Positions 8,810-17,870 of a stretch of 64,000 bases of DNA are shown here, piece by piece; the first letter of the stretch is position 1; the number at the start of each line of letters is the position of its first letter. Origin of the DNA: Chlamydiales bacterium (lineage in GTDB: Bacteria; Chlamydiota; Chlamydiia; Chlamydiales; JAAKFR01). Location of the stretch: positions 19,146 through 83,145 of the forward strand of contig JAJACP010000008.1 in NCBI GenBank assembly GCA_022601445.1. Reading direction: 5' to 3'. The notes beneath the pieces were generated by a model that had not been told where the DNA came from, did no database searches, and saw nothing but the letters and a program-made list of their open reading frames with translations. The translations under genes and the position numbers were made by a program.

Positions 8810-11800
8810 TCACAATACTAGAGCCGCTTTTTCAAATGAGAGGGAGAGCATCTTGGAAATCCCCTTCTCTTCCATCGAGACGCCGAGCAAAAGATCGGCT
8901 ATCGACATGGTCTTTTTGTTGTGGGTGACTACAATAAACTGCGTTTTGTGAATGTATTGTCTTAAAACGGCTGTAAAACGCTCAATGTTGGTGTCATCGA
9001 GCGGAGCGTCTACCTCATCAAGAATACAAAATGGGGCAGGGCGCACCTCAAAAATCGAAAAAAGAAGGGCAAGGGCGGTCAAGCATTTCTCTCCACCCGA
9101 CAGAAGGGAGATCGAACGCATCTGTTTACCCGGAGGCTTGGCCACAATCTCAATGCCAGCTTGTAGCACATCTGGGCTTTCAGTAAAGGCAAGATTAGCC
9201 TCGCCACCATTAAAGAGAATGGCAAAATTTTTCTGAAAATTGGTTCGAATCTGCTCAAATATCTCTTTGAAAATCTTACGGCTCTCACCATCCAATGTAT
9301 CGATGATCTTTTCTAAGTCACTTTTTGACTCTTGTAAATCAACCAATTGCCGATCGAGCTCCTGAAAACGTTCCGCTTGGCTCTGGTACTCCTCGATGGC
9401 GGTCATATTCACAGCCCCGACACGGTCCAGAGAGACGCGTAACTGCCGTACCTGTTGTTCCGCCTCTTCTATAGCCTCATCTAAAGCAAGGGTACAAGAC
9501 GCAAGCGCGTCAGCTGCTAAGTTGTGCCGTTCCAGCAACTCATGCTCAACGCTTTTCTTTTGAGCGGCGTCCTCAGCAAGCCCGATTTCCAAGTGGTGTC
9601 GTTTTTTCTCTAAAATACCCAGAGCGCTACGCTTTTCTGCCAAACTCTTTTCTAATCCCTCACGGACTTCGCGCTCCTGTTCCAATTCATCGTTATAGGT
9701 GTGCGCTGTTTTCTCCAACTCTGCTAACTCTTGTTCCCGCTTTTGGCTCTCAGTGAGTCGCTTCGCACGCGCACTCTCCATTTCCTGAATCAAAACTTCC
9801 AACTCCTGAACCTCTTCAGAGAGTCTCTTCAAACGATTGGCGCTCTCATTTTCTCTATTGAGCAGACTCTTCATCTCTTGAGCGAGCTGTTGCCACAAGC
9901 TCAATCCACCTTGGTAGCGCGATTGAGCCTCTTGCCACTGACGGAAGGCGTTTTGCATCGACTTTTCTTTTGTCTCAACACTCACTTCCTGCTTTTTAAA
10001 CACCTCCAACAAGTGAGCGCTTTTGCTTTTTTGCTCCTCTAATCGCTTTAAAAGAGACGCTAAAACTGACGTTTCGCCACTTTTTCCGCTAAGAACTTTC
10101 AGTTCCTCTTCCGCACTCTTTAACTCCCGCTCCACTTTTTCTAAATCAGCAAGTGAGCGTTGCAAAGAAAAGTTCTCCTGAACTAAGATCATCTCTTGTC
10201 GACGACGCTTCTCTGAGACACGATCTCTCGCCTCTTCGCTCTCTTTTTGCCTTTTAAGCAGCGTTTCGTTTTTTTTCTGCAGAGCGCTCAGCTCATTTTT
10301 AACTCGCGCTTTCTGTTCAAACAAAGTGGCAAGCTCAGCTTCGCGCAAAAAAGGATTGCCCTCTTTGTGGGTAGCATTGACCCGAAAGATAACCCCTTTA
10401 GAATCGAGATAATAGCCTGATCTAGTCACCACCTCTTCTTTTACTTTTAGAGCCGTTTTTAAATCTTCTACCAGCCGCACACCTTTTAAAAACGTCTTTT
10501 GAACTAGAAGCACAACGGAAAAATCGGTTAATTTTTCCTTCTCTGCATAGTCGAGAAGGAGCTTTAAGTCTTTTTGAGTCGAAACAGCCAACGTTTGGGC
10601 ATACATCTGTAAGGCAGGCATCATTTTTTCGTCGGCATCCAATACCTCAAAAAGTCCATGCACTTTACCTTTGAAAAGAGGCTCTTGTAAAATCTTTTTG
10701 GCGCCACTAGAAAAGCCCTCACAATCCTCTTTCAGGCGCAATAGAGCCTGCTCGCGCGCAGTTAACTCTGTTAAATCTTTGGTAGAGCTTTCCAAACAGA
10801 GTTGCAGCTCTTCGAGCTCTTTTTGAATCTCTCCCAAATCCTTTCTGTAGGCTTCATAAGTCACTTTGAGTTGATCAATACCACTAGCAAGCGCTTTCAC
10901 CTCTTTTTGTTTGGGTCCACACTCTCCTTTCAGCTGCTTTTTTTCCTCTCTCTTCTCTTCAATCCGACTCGTGAGAGACTCTATCCGCTGTTGGTTAGCG
11001 TGCAAAGCAAGCCGTTTCTCTTGCAGGGTATTTTGGTGTTTGGCTTCCTCTTGAATCGACTGGAGGTGAGACTCTCGAGCTGTTTTGAGCTCTTTTCGCA
11101 ACACTCCCATCTCGTGTTCACACTTTTGATAGTGCTCTTTTTCTTTTGAAAGAACCTCTTCAAGAGAGGCTTTACTGCTCTCAGCCTCAGCTAAAAGAGC
11201 TTTTTTCTTCTCAATCTCCTCTAAGAGGGACTCTCGCTTGGTTGCAGTCGACGTGTGCTCTTCTTTTAACCGGATCATTTTTTGTTGAAAATCGACCATG
11301 CGCTCTTTTTGCTGCTTGAGCTCGGCTTGATTCACTTGCACCTGGGTTTCAGCTTGGTGAAAACGGAGCGCTTCAGCTTTGGCCTGCTCATCTTTTTCTT
11401 TCAGCGCTTTTTTTGTTTTCTCAAGATGTTCCTCAACAGCCACCAAACGGTGGTGTTCTTCTTTGATCTCTTCGCTTACGTGCAGTAAGGTCTGTTCTAG
11501 CTCCCGATTCTTTTCAGTCAGAGTCCGCCATCTGGTCACCAAAAGCCCTTTCTCAAGCTCTTCCAAACGCTCTTTATTGTGCTGATAATTCTGCGCTTGT
11601 GCGGCCTGTTTTTTTAATAGCTTGGTCTGCTTCTCCACCTCGTGATGCACATCACTGAGACGGTGGTAGTTTTCATTCACTTGATCGAGCTTCCGCAACG
11701 TCTCTTTTTTTCGTTGAATAAACCGTCCAATTCCGGCCGCCTCATCAAAAATGGCGCGCCGATCGGTAGGATTGAGGTGGATCACTTGATCCAACTTCCC

Positions 11801-12229
11801 CTGCTCAAAGATCGAGAAGGTGTTTTTACCAATTCCTGAACCGAGAAAAAGATTCTGAATGTCTTTCAGCCTCACAGGCTGCTTGTTGATCAAGTACTCT
11901 GAGTCGCCGTTGCGATAGAGACGACGCGTGATCGTCACCTCATCGTAGGCAATCGGCAGTTCTCCCTTGATATCTGATAGAGTAACCGAGACTTCTGCAA
12001 GATTAAGCGGTTTGCGCGAGTCGGTTCCGGCAAATAAAACATCATACATCTTATCGCCACGCAACGATTTTGCCGATTGTTCTCCCATCACCCAGCGAAA
12101 GGCATCGACGATATTGGACTTGCCACAGCCATTTGGACCGACAACACCTACAATCTCGCAATCAAAATCAATCGAGATCTTGTCGGCAAACGACTTAAAT
12201 CCAAGTATGGTCAGTTTTTTTAGTTTCAT
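8810..12229 (-). CDS. smc: Chromosome segregation SMC ATPase, 1139 aa
   Basis: Condensin-type ATPase for chromosome compaction and segregation. The N-terminal head has the Walker A GPNGCGKSN in a typical setting (LTILGFKSFADK) and the R-loop RWVMGEQSAKSLRG. A long coiled coil (Glu/Lys/Gln-rich) surrounds a hinge at about residues 490-610 (GKVHGLFEVLDADEKM ... SKGVIFRV). The C-terminal head carries the signature LLSGGEKCLTALALLFSI and Walker B CILDEVDAPLDDTN. Length and order fit bacterial SMC. The ATG shares ATGA with the ribH stop, so it is coupled to the riboflavin genes. ScpA and ScpB are not in the window. Confidence 0.97.
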   Translation of the reverse strand: MKLKKLTILGFKSFADKISIDFDCEIVGVVGPNGCGKSNIVDAFRWVMGEQSAKSLRGDKMYDVLFAGTDSRKPLNLAEVSVTLSDIKGELPIAYDEVTITRRLYRNGDSEYLINKQPVRLKDIQNLFLGSGIGKNTFSIFEQGKLDQVIHLNPTDRRAIFDEAAGIGRFIQRKKETLRKLDQVNENYHRLSDVHHEVEKQTKLLKKQAAQAQNYQHNKERLEELEKGLLVTRWRTLTEKNRELEQTLLHVSEEIKEEHHRLVAVEEHLEKTKKALKEKDEQAKAEALRFHQAETQVQVNQAELKQQKERMVDFQQKMIRLKEEHTSTATKRESLLEEIEKKKALLAEAESSKASLEEVLSKEKEHYQKCEHEMGVLRKELKTARESHLQSIQEEAKHQNTLQEKRLALHANQQRIESLTSRIEEKREEKKQLKGECGPKQKEVKALASGIDQLKVTYEAYRKDLGEIQKELEELQLCLESSTKDLTELTAREQALLRLKEDCEGFSSGAKKILQEPLFKGKVHGLFEVLDADEKMMPALQMYAQTLAVSTQKDLKLLLDYAEKEKLTDFSVVLLVQKTFLKGVRLVEDLKTALKVKEEVVTRSGYYLDSKGVIFRVNATHKEGNPFLREAELATLFEQKARVKNELSALQKKNETLLKRQKESEEARDRVSEKRRRQEMILVQENFSLQRSLADLEKVERELKSAEEELKVLSGKSGETSVLASLLKRLEEQKSKSAHLLEVFKKQEVSVETKEKSMQNAFRQWQEAQSRYQGGLSLWQQLAQEMKSLLNRENESANRLKRLSEEVQELEVLIQEMESARAKRLTESQKREQELAELEKTAHTYNDELEQEREVREGLEKSLAEKRSALGILEKKRHHLEIGLAEDAAQKKSVEHELLERHNLAADALASCTLALDEAIEEAEQQVRQLRVSLDRVGAVNMTAIEEYQSQAERFQELDRQLVDLQESKSDLEKIIDTLDGESRKIFKEIFEQIRTNFQKNFAILFNGGEANLAFTESPDVLQAGIEIVAKPPGKQMRSISLLSGGEKCLTALALLFSIFEVRPAPFCILDEVDAPLDDTNIERFTAVLRQYIHKTQFIVVTHNKKTMSIADLLLGVSMEEKGISKMLSLSFEKAALVL

Positions 12230-12702
12230 ATTTTTTTAAGCAGATTCACCATTTCAATGGCCGAAAGCGCGCCATGATAGCCACTATTGCTCTCTTTTTC
12301 ACCTGCGCGTGCTTGGGCTTGCTCAAGCGTCTCAGTAGTTAAAACAGAGAATAGGACCGGCGTATCGGTTGCCAAAGAGGCCTGTAAAATCCCCGAAGCC
12401 GCCTGATCTGCCACATGTTCGAAGTGAGCTGTTTCCCCGCGAATCACAGCCCCTAGGCAAATCACCGCATCGTATTTCTTTGATTCAGCCAACTTCTTGG
12501 CCACAAGAGGGAGCTCAAAAGCACCCGGCACCCATACCTCAGCGATCTGATTCTCTTCCACCCCATGCTCTTGAAGCCCTTGCTTCGCTCCTGCCAGCAA
12601 ACGACTCGTAATCGCGAAGTTGAAACGAGCAACAACAAGAGCATAGCAGTGCCCATCTGTCGCTAAGTCAATCGTGTCATCGTGCCGCTCAACTTTTTGC
12701 AT
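12226..12702 (-). CDS. ribH: 6,7-dimethyl-8-ribityllumazine synthase
   Basis: Penultimate step of riboflavin synthesis: condenses the ribityl-amino-pyrimidine from the RibD branch with dihydroxybutanone phosphate. Motifs: ALVVARFNFAITSRLLAGA with the substrate-binding Phe, VWVPGAFELPLVAKKLAES, CLGAVIRGETAHFEHVADQ with the catalytic His. Start chosen at ATG 12702 (MQKVERH, GGAGGAG upstream), which overlaps the ribBA stop by 14 nt; a longer frame to 12723 is also open. The stop overlaps the smc start. Order ribD (other side of two pseudogenes), ribBA, ribH matches chlamydial chromosomes. Confidence 0.96.
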   Translation of the reverse strand: MQKVERHDDTIDLATDGHCYALVVARFNFAITSRLLAGAKQGLQEHGVEENQIAEVWVPGAFELPLVAKKLAESKKYDAVICLGAVIRGETAHFEHVADQAASGILQASLATDTPVLFSVLTTETLEQAQARAGEKESNSGYHGALSAIEMVNLLKKI

Positions 12703-13909
12703 GCACCATCTCCTCCACGTCAAAGTGGTGGCCCATTTTGTCCTGCTTTGTCTTTAGATACTTTCTATTTTCGTCTGTCAATTGAGGCAGAAGTGAAACT
12801 CTCTCTGTAATCGTGAGTCCATAACCATCCAAGCCGCCATATTTGGCCGGGTTATTCGTCAGAAGACGGATTGTGGAAAGGCCTAAATCAGCTAAAATCT
12901 GCGCGCCAATCCCGTATTCGCGCGAGTCGACAGGCAGACCCAATTTCTCGTTCGCCTCTACTGTATCTAGTCCCTCATCTTGTAGGGTGTAAGCGCTGAG
13001 TTTATGCCCGAGACCGATCCCTCTCCCCTCCTGTCCACGTAAGTAAACCACAACCCCTTTTCCTTCATGCGCAACCCGAGCTAACGCCTGCTGCAACTGT
13101 GAGCCACAGTCGCAGCGCATTGAGCCAAAAATATCACCTGTCAAACACTCAGAGTGGACCCGCACCAAAACATCCTTTTCCCCTGCCACATCGCCTTTTA
13201 CCAGAGCCAAGTGCTGCACACCGTCTAGTGTAGACTCATATGCACACGCTGTGAATTCACCATAAGGAGTGGGTAGGCGGGCTTTTGACATGCACGTCAC
13301 GAGTTTTTCGCGCTCTCTTCTGTAACGAATCAGTTCCGCAATCGAAATCAACGGAATCGCGTGCTCTTTGCCAAACGCCTCCAGATCAGACAAGCGGGCC
13401 ATCGAGTAATCATCTTTTACGATTTCGCAAAGAGCGCCCACTGGTTCTAACCCGGCCATACGGGCAAGATCGACTGCCGCTTCCGTGTGACCAGCCCGCT
13501 TCAAAACACCCCCTTCTCGCGCTTTGAGAGGGAAGATATGCCCCGGCCTACGGAAATCTTTCGACTCTTGTGTAGGGTTGGCTAAAGCCGTTACCGTTTT
13601 GGCACGATCCTCAGCGGAAATACCGGTTGTGGTTCCATCAACCAAGTCAACTGTAACGGTAAAAGCGGTTCGGTGTGATTCTGTGTTGTGGTGGACCATG
13701 AGAGGGATTTGGAGCTGTTCCAGTTTTTCCGCTTCCATTGCCACGCACACCACTCCACTGGTGTGCTTCAGAAGGAACCCCATTTTTTCTGGAGTCATCT
13801 TTTCAGCCGCGAGGATGAGGTCTCCCTCATTTTCTCGGTCGGCATCATCGGTGACAATGACAAATTCACCATTTGCGAGCGCCTCAAGGGCTTTTTTGAT
13901 TGTATCCAT
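12689..13909 (-). CDS. ribBA: Bifunctional DHBP synthase / GTP cyclohydrolase II
   Basis: Makes both riboflavin precursors. Residues ~1-200 are RibB: VIVTDDADRENEGDLILAAE (metal and substrate acids) and RRPGHIFPLKAREGGVLKRA, with the conserved RPGH and HTEAAVDLARMAG. Residues ~205-400 are RibA: HSECLTGDIFGSMRCDCGSQ with the three zinc Cys, and YLRGQEGRGIGLGHKL. Full length, 406 aa. No Shine-Dalgarno precedes ATG 13909; instead a promoter-like -35/-10 pair ends only 9 nt before the ATG, suggesting a leaderless or nearly leaderless mRNA. No FMN riboswitch is visible upstream. Confidence 0.97.
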   Translation of the reverse strand: MDTIKKALEALANGEFVIVTDDADRENEGDLILAAEKMTPEKMGFLLKHTSGVVCVAMEAEKLEQLQIPLMVHHNTESHRTAFTVTVDLVDGTTTGISAEDRAKTVTALANPTQESKDFRRPGHIFPLKAREGGVLKRAGHTEAAVDLARMAGLEPVGALCEIVKDDYSMARLSDLEAFGKEHAIPLISIAELIRYRREREKLVTCMSKARLPTPYGEFTACAYESTLDGVQHLALVKGDVAGEKDVLVRVHSECLTGDIFGSMRCDCGSQLQQALARVAHEGKGVVVYLRGQEGRGIGLGHKLSAYTLQDEGLDTVEANEKLGLPVDSREYGIGAQILADLGLSTIRLLTNNPAKYGGLDGYGLTITERVSLLPQLTDENRKYLKTKQDKMGHHFDVEEMVHAKS

Positions 13910-13918
13910 AAGGGAGCA

Positions 13919-13947
13919 ATCATAGTTGAAATCCTTGAATTTCTCAA
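13919..13947 (-). promoter_or_regulatory. Predicted sigma-66/70-type promoter of ribBA
   Basis: Reading the minus strand: TTGAGA (13947-13942), 17-nt spacer, TATGAT (13924-13919), each one base from consensus. The -10 ends 9 nt before the ribBA ATG, placing transcription start about at the ATG. Assigned by sequence only. Confidence 0.5.
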
Positions 13948-13999
13948 ACGAAAAGGAGATTGCAACTAACTAAATATTATCAGTTCTTTGAATGATTAA

Positions 14000-14155
14000 C
14001 TAATGCTTCAAAGAATGCGAATTATCTTCAATCCGCTCCCGATCACGTAATTCGCACATGACATCTTCTACGCTGGACCCATCTTGATGCATTCCAAAAA
14101 AAGGGTGCTTCTCTACCTTTTTGTCGTCGTTCGGATCCAAGATTGATGCACGCAT
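14000..14155 (-). CDS. Small protein, 51 aa, antitoxin-like N-terminus
   Basis: AAAGGAG sits 6 nt before ATG 14155, so this short frame is probably translated. The sequence MRASILDPNDDKKVEKHPFF then GMHQDGSSVEDVMCELRDRE is hydrophilic and helical. The pattern SILDPND..KV..HPFFGM and VEDVM.ELR recalls short antitoxins of type II toxin-antitoxin pairs, but I cannot name the family with certainty. No toxin gene follows; ribBA lies 90 bp downstream, so it would be an orphan antitoxin. The upstream neighbour is divergent and broken. Confidence 0.45.
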   Translation of the reverse strand: MRASILDPNDDKKVEKHPFFGMHQDGSSVEDVMCELRDRERIEDNSHSLKH

Positions 14156-14204
14156 ACACGGCTCCTTTTCATATTGGTTTTTCAACACGCTTTCCTCCCC
14201 AAGA

Positions 14205-14233
14205 TTGCAAAAAAACCTGCGACTACTTATAAT
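14205..14233 (+). promoter_or_regulatory. Predicted promoter of the broken secreted-protein gene
   Basis: TTGCAA (14205-14210), 17-nt spacer, perfect TATAAT (14228-14233). It lies 30 nt before the ATG at 14264. No clear ribosome site follows. The promoter appears better preserved than the gene it serves. Confidence 0.5.
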
Positions 14234-14263
14234 TGAGAGATTAATTTTTTGTATACTTATTTA

Positions 14264-14950
14264 TGAAAAAACTGTTTTTAAACTAATAATTACCTCTCTG
14301 CTCTTTAGCGCCACATTATTCGCCCTTCCTTCTGATGAGGTCTATGTCGAAAGAACGTTATCTGGACTCCGTTTCCATAGAGATCTCAGCAAGATGCCTG
14401 GTTTTAGTGAACTCACGCGTTTTCCTGAGTTACTGGCACATCAAAGAAATGGACGGGGAGCACCTGACAGAAGAAAAACTGACTCAAATGACACCGCTCT
14501 TTCAAGAGCTCATCCAAAAAGAGAGGGAGCTTAGCCACACGCATTATCAAGTGGTAACAGCTCAAGACTCAAACTTTCTCGCTTATCAATTGATTTTAAA
14601 AGGATTGTATCAATCGCTCTACAATGAAAATTTTGATGCCTATGAATTCTTACGCCCCTACCACGACCCCGAGCTTACCACAAATTTGGAGCAATTCCTC
14701 GGTGACCACCCCGACCTGATCGAAATCGGCAAGGTTTACTCAATTGAGGAAGAACTAGATGAAGAGGTGTATGAAGAGTATAAGACAACAAAAGAGAGCG
14801 ACTCACTACCGACAATTAGGCGTCAGCTCATTTCAGCCAGCTTAACCTTAGAGACGTGGTCACCATTCGATTCAGCTTTACATGTGCTAGCTCATGGATC
14901 GGGAATGAGCCAAAAAGCGGAAAAAGAGGTCTTGAAAGAGCTTCTCAAAG
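14264..14950 (+). pseudogene. Frameshifted gene for a small secreted protein (function unknown)
   Basis: ATG 14264 followed by six A residues reads MKKLFLN then stops. One extra A would instead give MKKTVFKLIITSLLFSATLF, a good signal peptide, continuing ALPSDEVYVERTLSG. A second frame change near 14440 is needed to enter the long frame that begins MDGEHLTEEKLTQMTPLFQE and runs acidic and helical to about 14950, where it collides with a DUF1016 remnant on the other strand. No family recognised. Two frameshifts plus a truncated 3' end make this a decayed gene, unless slippage in the A-tract restores part of it. Confidence 0.65.
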
Positions 14951-15500
14951 GACTTTTTAAAATATCATTTGCTAGACGTGAATGTGGATTGGGTAGGCAA
15001 GCTTTAAAATTTGTGACTGCCTTGCCTTGCCTTTCATAAAGATTTGACTTAATGGCTTCTTCTAAAGCTCTCCCACTCCATCCATTTTGTAATACTTGAT
15101 GGGCATACCACTCCCTCTCCTTCTGGCTCTTTAACTTCTCTATTAAGAGAATGTTATGCCACCAGGGAATTTGTGCAAGCACCGCTTGCACAAATAGAGA
15201 ATCTGGATATACAGCGGCAAACCTGCGCATATATTTTAAATTACGAACAGAGAAACCAGAGGTTCCCGGAAGATCGACAGTAAGGTCAGCAGACATACGG
15301 CCAATGACTTTTGCTCCCCATCCCTCCTTGCTCTGTTTTTCAAGAATAGATTTGCCTATTGACCAATAGAGTCGAACTAACTCAGAATTTACAGATAGAC
15401 TGGCACGAAGTTGCGCCTCTTAAATGCGCTTCTTGATTCCGATAAGAAATTCTTGATAACCAACAGGAAGGCTTTGGGGTGTAGTTAATGTAGTCATCAT
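14948..15500 (-). pseudogene. DUF1016 (YhcG/RpnC-type) nuclease-family gene, N-terminal fragment with stop codon
   Basis: The start ATGATG (15500-15495) has AAAGGAG upstream and overlaps the ribD stop as ATGA. The frame reads MMTTLTTPQSLPVGYQEFLI, then TAA at 15422-15420 (codon 27), then continues in frame with the DUF1016 N-terminal domain: SELVRLYWSIGKSIL, DLPGTSGFSVRNLKYMRRF, AQIPWWHNILLIEK, YERQGKAVTNFK. Similarity ends near 14948 (DILKSP), so the C-terminal PDDEXK domain is lost. Known members are restriction-like or retron/mobile-element-associated nucleases. Premature stop and truncation mean no full enzyme. Confidence 0.85.
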
Positions 15501-16570
15501 ACAGCTCCTTTTAGTCGATAATCCAGCCGGACTGAGCCGCCAAAACGGTGCACGCCCTCAAGCTGCCAACGAGGCGCCTCTTCCATCGTCGTAACCTCTA
15601 AGCCTGGAATCAGTGGCATTCCCCTAGATCCTAAAAGACAATCCCCTACATAGAGGTAAAATCGGTGCGCAAGTCCCTCTTTGAGAAACGCAGCATGTAA
15701 ACGCGAACCCCCTTCCACCAAAAGCTGCATCACTGAGCGCTTACCTAATTCCTCTAAAACAGCCTCTAAAGTGACTTTTGATAGCCAAATGACCTCAATC
15801 CCCTCTTTTTTCCATGTCGAATTGGTTGTAAAGACGAGAGTAGGAGCCAGACTCGGATCAAAAAGAGGTCCCTCAGGGGGCACGCGCCCCTCTGAATCGA
15901 TTACCACCCGAAGTGGCTGTTTTACATCCATTGTACGGACGGTGAGCTGGGGATGATCGAGGCGCGCTGTTTCGGAGCCAATCAAAATCGCCTGAGATTC
16001 GGCACGCAGACGGTGCGCATCTTGACGGGCTTCGTCTGATGAAATCCACTTGGAAGTGCCATCAGCTGCTGCGGTTCTCCCATCGATACTCATCGCCGCT
16101 TTCAGCACACAAAAGGGACGCTGTGTCTGCCGATGATGTAAGTAAGGCTCCAAGGAGAGACGTGCCTCTTCTGCTGCAACACCGACGGTAACCTCGATTC
16201 CTGCCTCTTTCAGCGCTTGAACACCGGTACCGGCCACTTTCGGGTCGGGATCGAGAAAGGGAATCACGACGTTTTTGACACCACTTTTAATCAGCGCAAG
16301 GGCGCAAGGAGGCGTGCGCCCTTGATGCGAACATGGCTCTAAACTGATGTAGGCGGTCGCTCCTTGAGCAAGCGGTCCAGCTTTTTCCAGAGCGACAGCC
16401 TCAGCGTGGGGGTGGCCGGGCGCCACATGGTACCCTTCCGCTAAAATCTCCCCCTCTTTGGCAAGCACACAGCCGACCCAAGGGTTGGGAGGAGCCGTAA
16501 TTCGCCCCTTTTCTCCCAGGCGAATCGCATACCGCATAAAAAACAGTTGTTGCTCTTTGGTCTCTTGCAT
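15497..16570 (-). CDS. ribD: Bifunctional pyrimidine deaminase/reductase RibD
   Basis: Deaminates then reduces the first pyrimidine intermediate of riboflavin synthesis. The N-terminal deaminase (res. ~1-145) has the zinc site HPHAEAVAL and PCSHQGRTPPC. The C-terminal NADPH-dependent reductase has VLKAAMSIDGRTAAADGTSK, WISSDEARQDAHRLRAE and LLVEGGSRLHAAFL. 357 aa, family length. Start ATG 16570 (MQETKEQQLFFMRYAIRLG); an upstream open extension to 16663 overlaps the divergent serS start and is unlikely. Its stop is coupled to the DUF1016 remnant rather than to ribBA, so the ribD-ribBA operon seems split by inserted genes. Confidence 0.96.
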   Translation of the reverse strand: MQETKEQQLFFMRYAIRLGEKGRITAPPNPWVGCVLAKEGEILAEGYHVAPGHPHAEAVALEKAGPLAQGATAYISLEPCSHQGRTPPCALALIKSGVKNVVIPFLDPDPKVAGTGVQALKEAGIEVTVGVAAEEARLSLEPYLHHRQTQRPFCVLKAAMSIDGRTAAADGTSKWISSDEARQDAHRLRAESQAILIGSETARLDHPQLTVRTMDVKQPLRVVIDSEGRVPPEGPLFDPSLAPTLVFTTNSTWKKEGIEVIWLSKVTLEAVLEELGKRSVMQLLVEGGSRLHAAFLKEGLAHRFYLYVGDCLLGSRGMPLIPGLEVTTMEEAPRWQLEGVHRFGGSVRLDYRLKGAV

Positions 16571-16601
16571 ATACTTCCAGCGTAAAATATTAGGTAGATA
16601 T

Positions 16602-17870
16602 ATGCTCGATATCAAGTTAATTCGGAAAGATAAAGAAAAAATAGAAGCGAAACTGAAAACCAAAGAGCCAGATAGCGACCTGACTCGTGTTCTAGAGCTA
16701 GATGATCAAAAAAGAGAAATGATCACCGAGGTGGAGCACCTGAAAGCGGAGCGGAACGAAAAGTCGAAGCTCGTCGGTGAGAAAAAACGGAAAGGCGAGT
16801 CTGCCGACGCTCTCATGCAAGATGTGCGTCAAATTGGAGAGAAAATCACTGCTCTCGACCACCGTTTAGCCGCGCTGGATACAGAATTCATTGATCTGCT
16901 TTCTCGCTTGCCGAACATTCCCATGGATGACATCAAGGTCTCTCAAGACAAAGAAGAGAATGAGGTGATCAAGATGGCGGGCGAGAAACCACAATTCTCT
17001 TTTGAACCCAAACACCATGTCGAGCTCAACGAGTCACTTCAGCTTTTCGATTTTAATAAAACGGCCAAAACAAGTGGCGCCGGATGGCCGGCATACAGGG
17101 GAATGGGCGCACGCCTTGAGTGGGCGCTTCTCAACTATATGATTGATATTCAACATCTTAATGGATTTGAATTTTGGCTTCCTCCCCTTTTAGTCAAGCC
17201 ACCCATGATGTTTGGCTCCGGACAGATGCCCAAATTTGAGGGACAGTTTTATGAAGTAAAAGATGAAGAAAAGCCTCTTTACTTGATCCCCACAGCGGAG
17301 GTTGTGCTCAATGGTCTCCACTATGAGGACATCATCCCTGAAGAGCAACTCCCCATTAAATATACCGCCTACACGCCCTGTTTTCGGCGGGAATCGGGAG
17401 CTGCCGGCGCCCAAGAGAGGGGCCTCATTCGTACGCACCAGTTTAATAAAGTGGAGATGTTTTGCTTCACCAAGCCTGAGCAAAGTGAGCAGGTGATGGA
17501 GCAGATGCTCGGTGTTGCGGAAGAGATTCTACAAGGGTTAGGAATTCACTATCGGTTGACAAAACTGGTAACGGGCGATATGTCTTTCCCTGCAGCTAAG
17601 ACGATCGATATTGAGGCGTGGTTGCCGGGGCAAAATCGGTACTATGAGGTCTCATCGATCTCAAATTGCACCGATTACCAAGCGCGCAGATCTCAGATTC
17701 GGTTTAAATCGGGACAAGAGAAGCCAGAGCTTGTCCACACGTTGAATGGATCAGGCTTAGCCACATCGCGTCTTTTTGTCGCTTTGCTGGAAAACAACCA
17801 GAACGGAGATGGCTCGGTGACGCTCCCTCCCGTCTTAGCTGAGAAACTTGGAGTACACAAATTAGATTAA
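16602..17870 (+). CDS. serS: Serine-tRNA ligase
   Basis: Charges tRNA-Ser. The N-terminal antiparallel coiled-coil arm (res. ~25-105, Lys/Glu-rich) is followed by class II motifs: motif 2 CFRRESGAAGAQERGLIRTH, motif 3 GSGLATSRLFVALLENNQ, and TAEVVLNGLH for the Ser site. ATG 16602 gives the canonical MLDIKLIRKDKEKIE; the longer frame is antisense to ribD. It is divergent from ribD with only 31 bp between starts. Its stop TAA overlaps the convergent autotransporter stop. Confidence 0.97.
   Translation: MLDIKLIRKDKEKIEAKLKTKEPDSDLTRVLELDDQKREMITEVEHLKAERNEKSKLVGEKKRKGESADALMQDVRQIGEKITALDHRLAALDTEFIDLLSRLPNIPMDDIKVSQDKEENEVIKMAGEKPQFSFEPKHHVELNESLQLFDFNKTAKTSGAGWPAYRGMGARLEWALLNYMIDIQHLNGFEFWLPPLLVKPPMMFGSGQMPKFEGQFYEVKDEEKPLYLIPTAEVVLNGLHYEDIIPEEQLPIKYTAYTPCFRRESGAAGAQERGLIRTHQFNKVEMFCFTKPEQSEQVMEQMLGVAEEILQGLGIHYRLTKLVTGDMSFPAAKTIDIEAWLPGQNRYYEVSSISNCTDYQARRSQIRFKSGQEKPELVHTLNGSGLATSRLFVALLENNQNGDGSVTLPPVLAEKLGVHKLD

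Noticed and set aside
9079..9291. Open frames on the opposite strand and other frames across smc, including long plus-strand ones at 9731-10042 and 10802-11149
   Set aside because: They mirror the coiled-coil codon pattern of smc and have no ribosome sites or recognisable domains.
13910..13999. FMN riboswitch upstream of ribBA
   Set aside because: The conserved AGGGGC / GGTGAAATTCC cores are absent and the gap is short; a promoter fits better.
14121..14534. A 137-aa plus-strand frame as a normal gene
   Set aside because: Its first part is antisense to the 51-aa gene and the signal peptide lies internally; better explained as part of a frameshifted gene starting at 14264.
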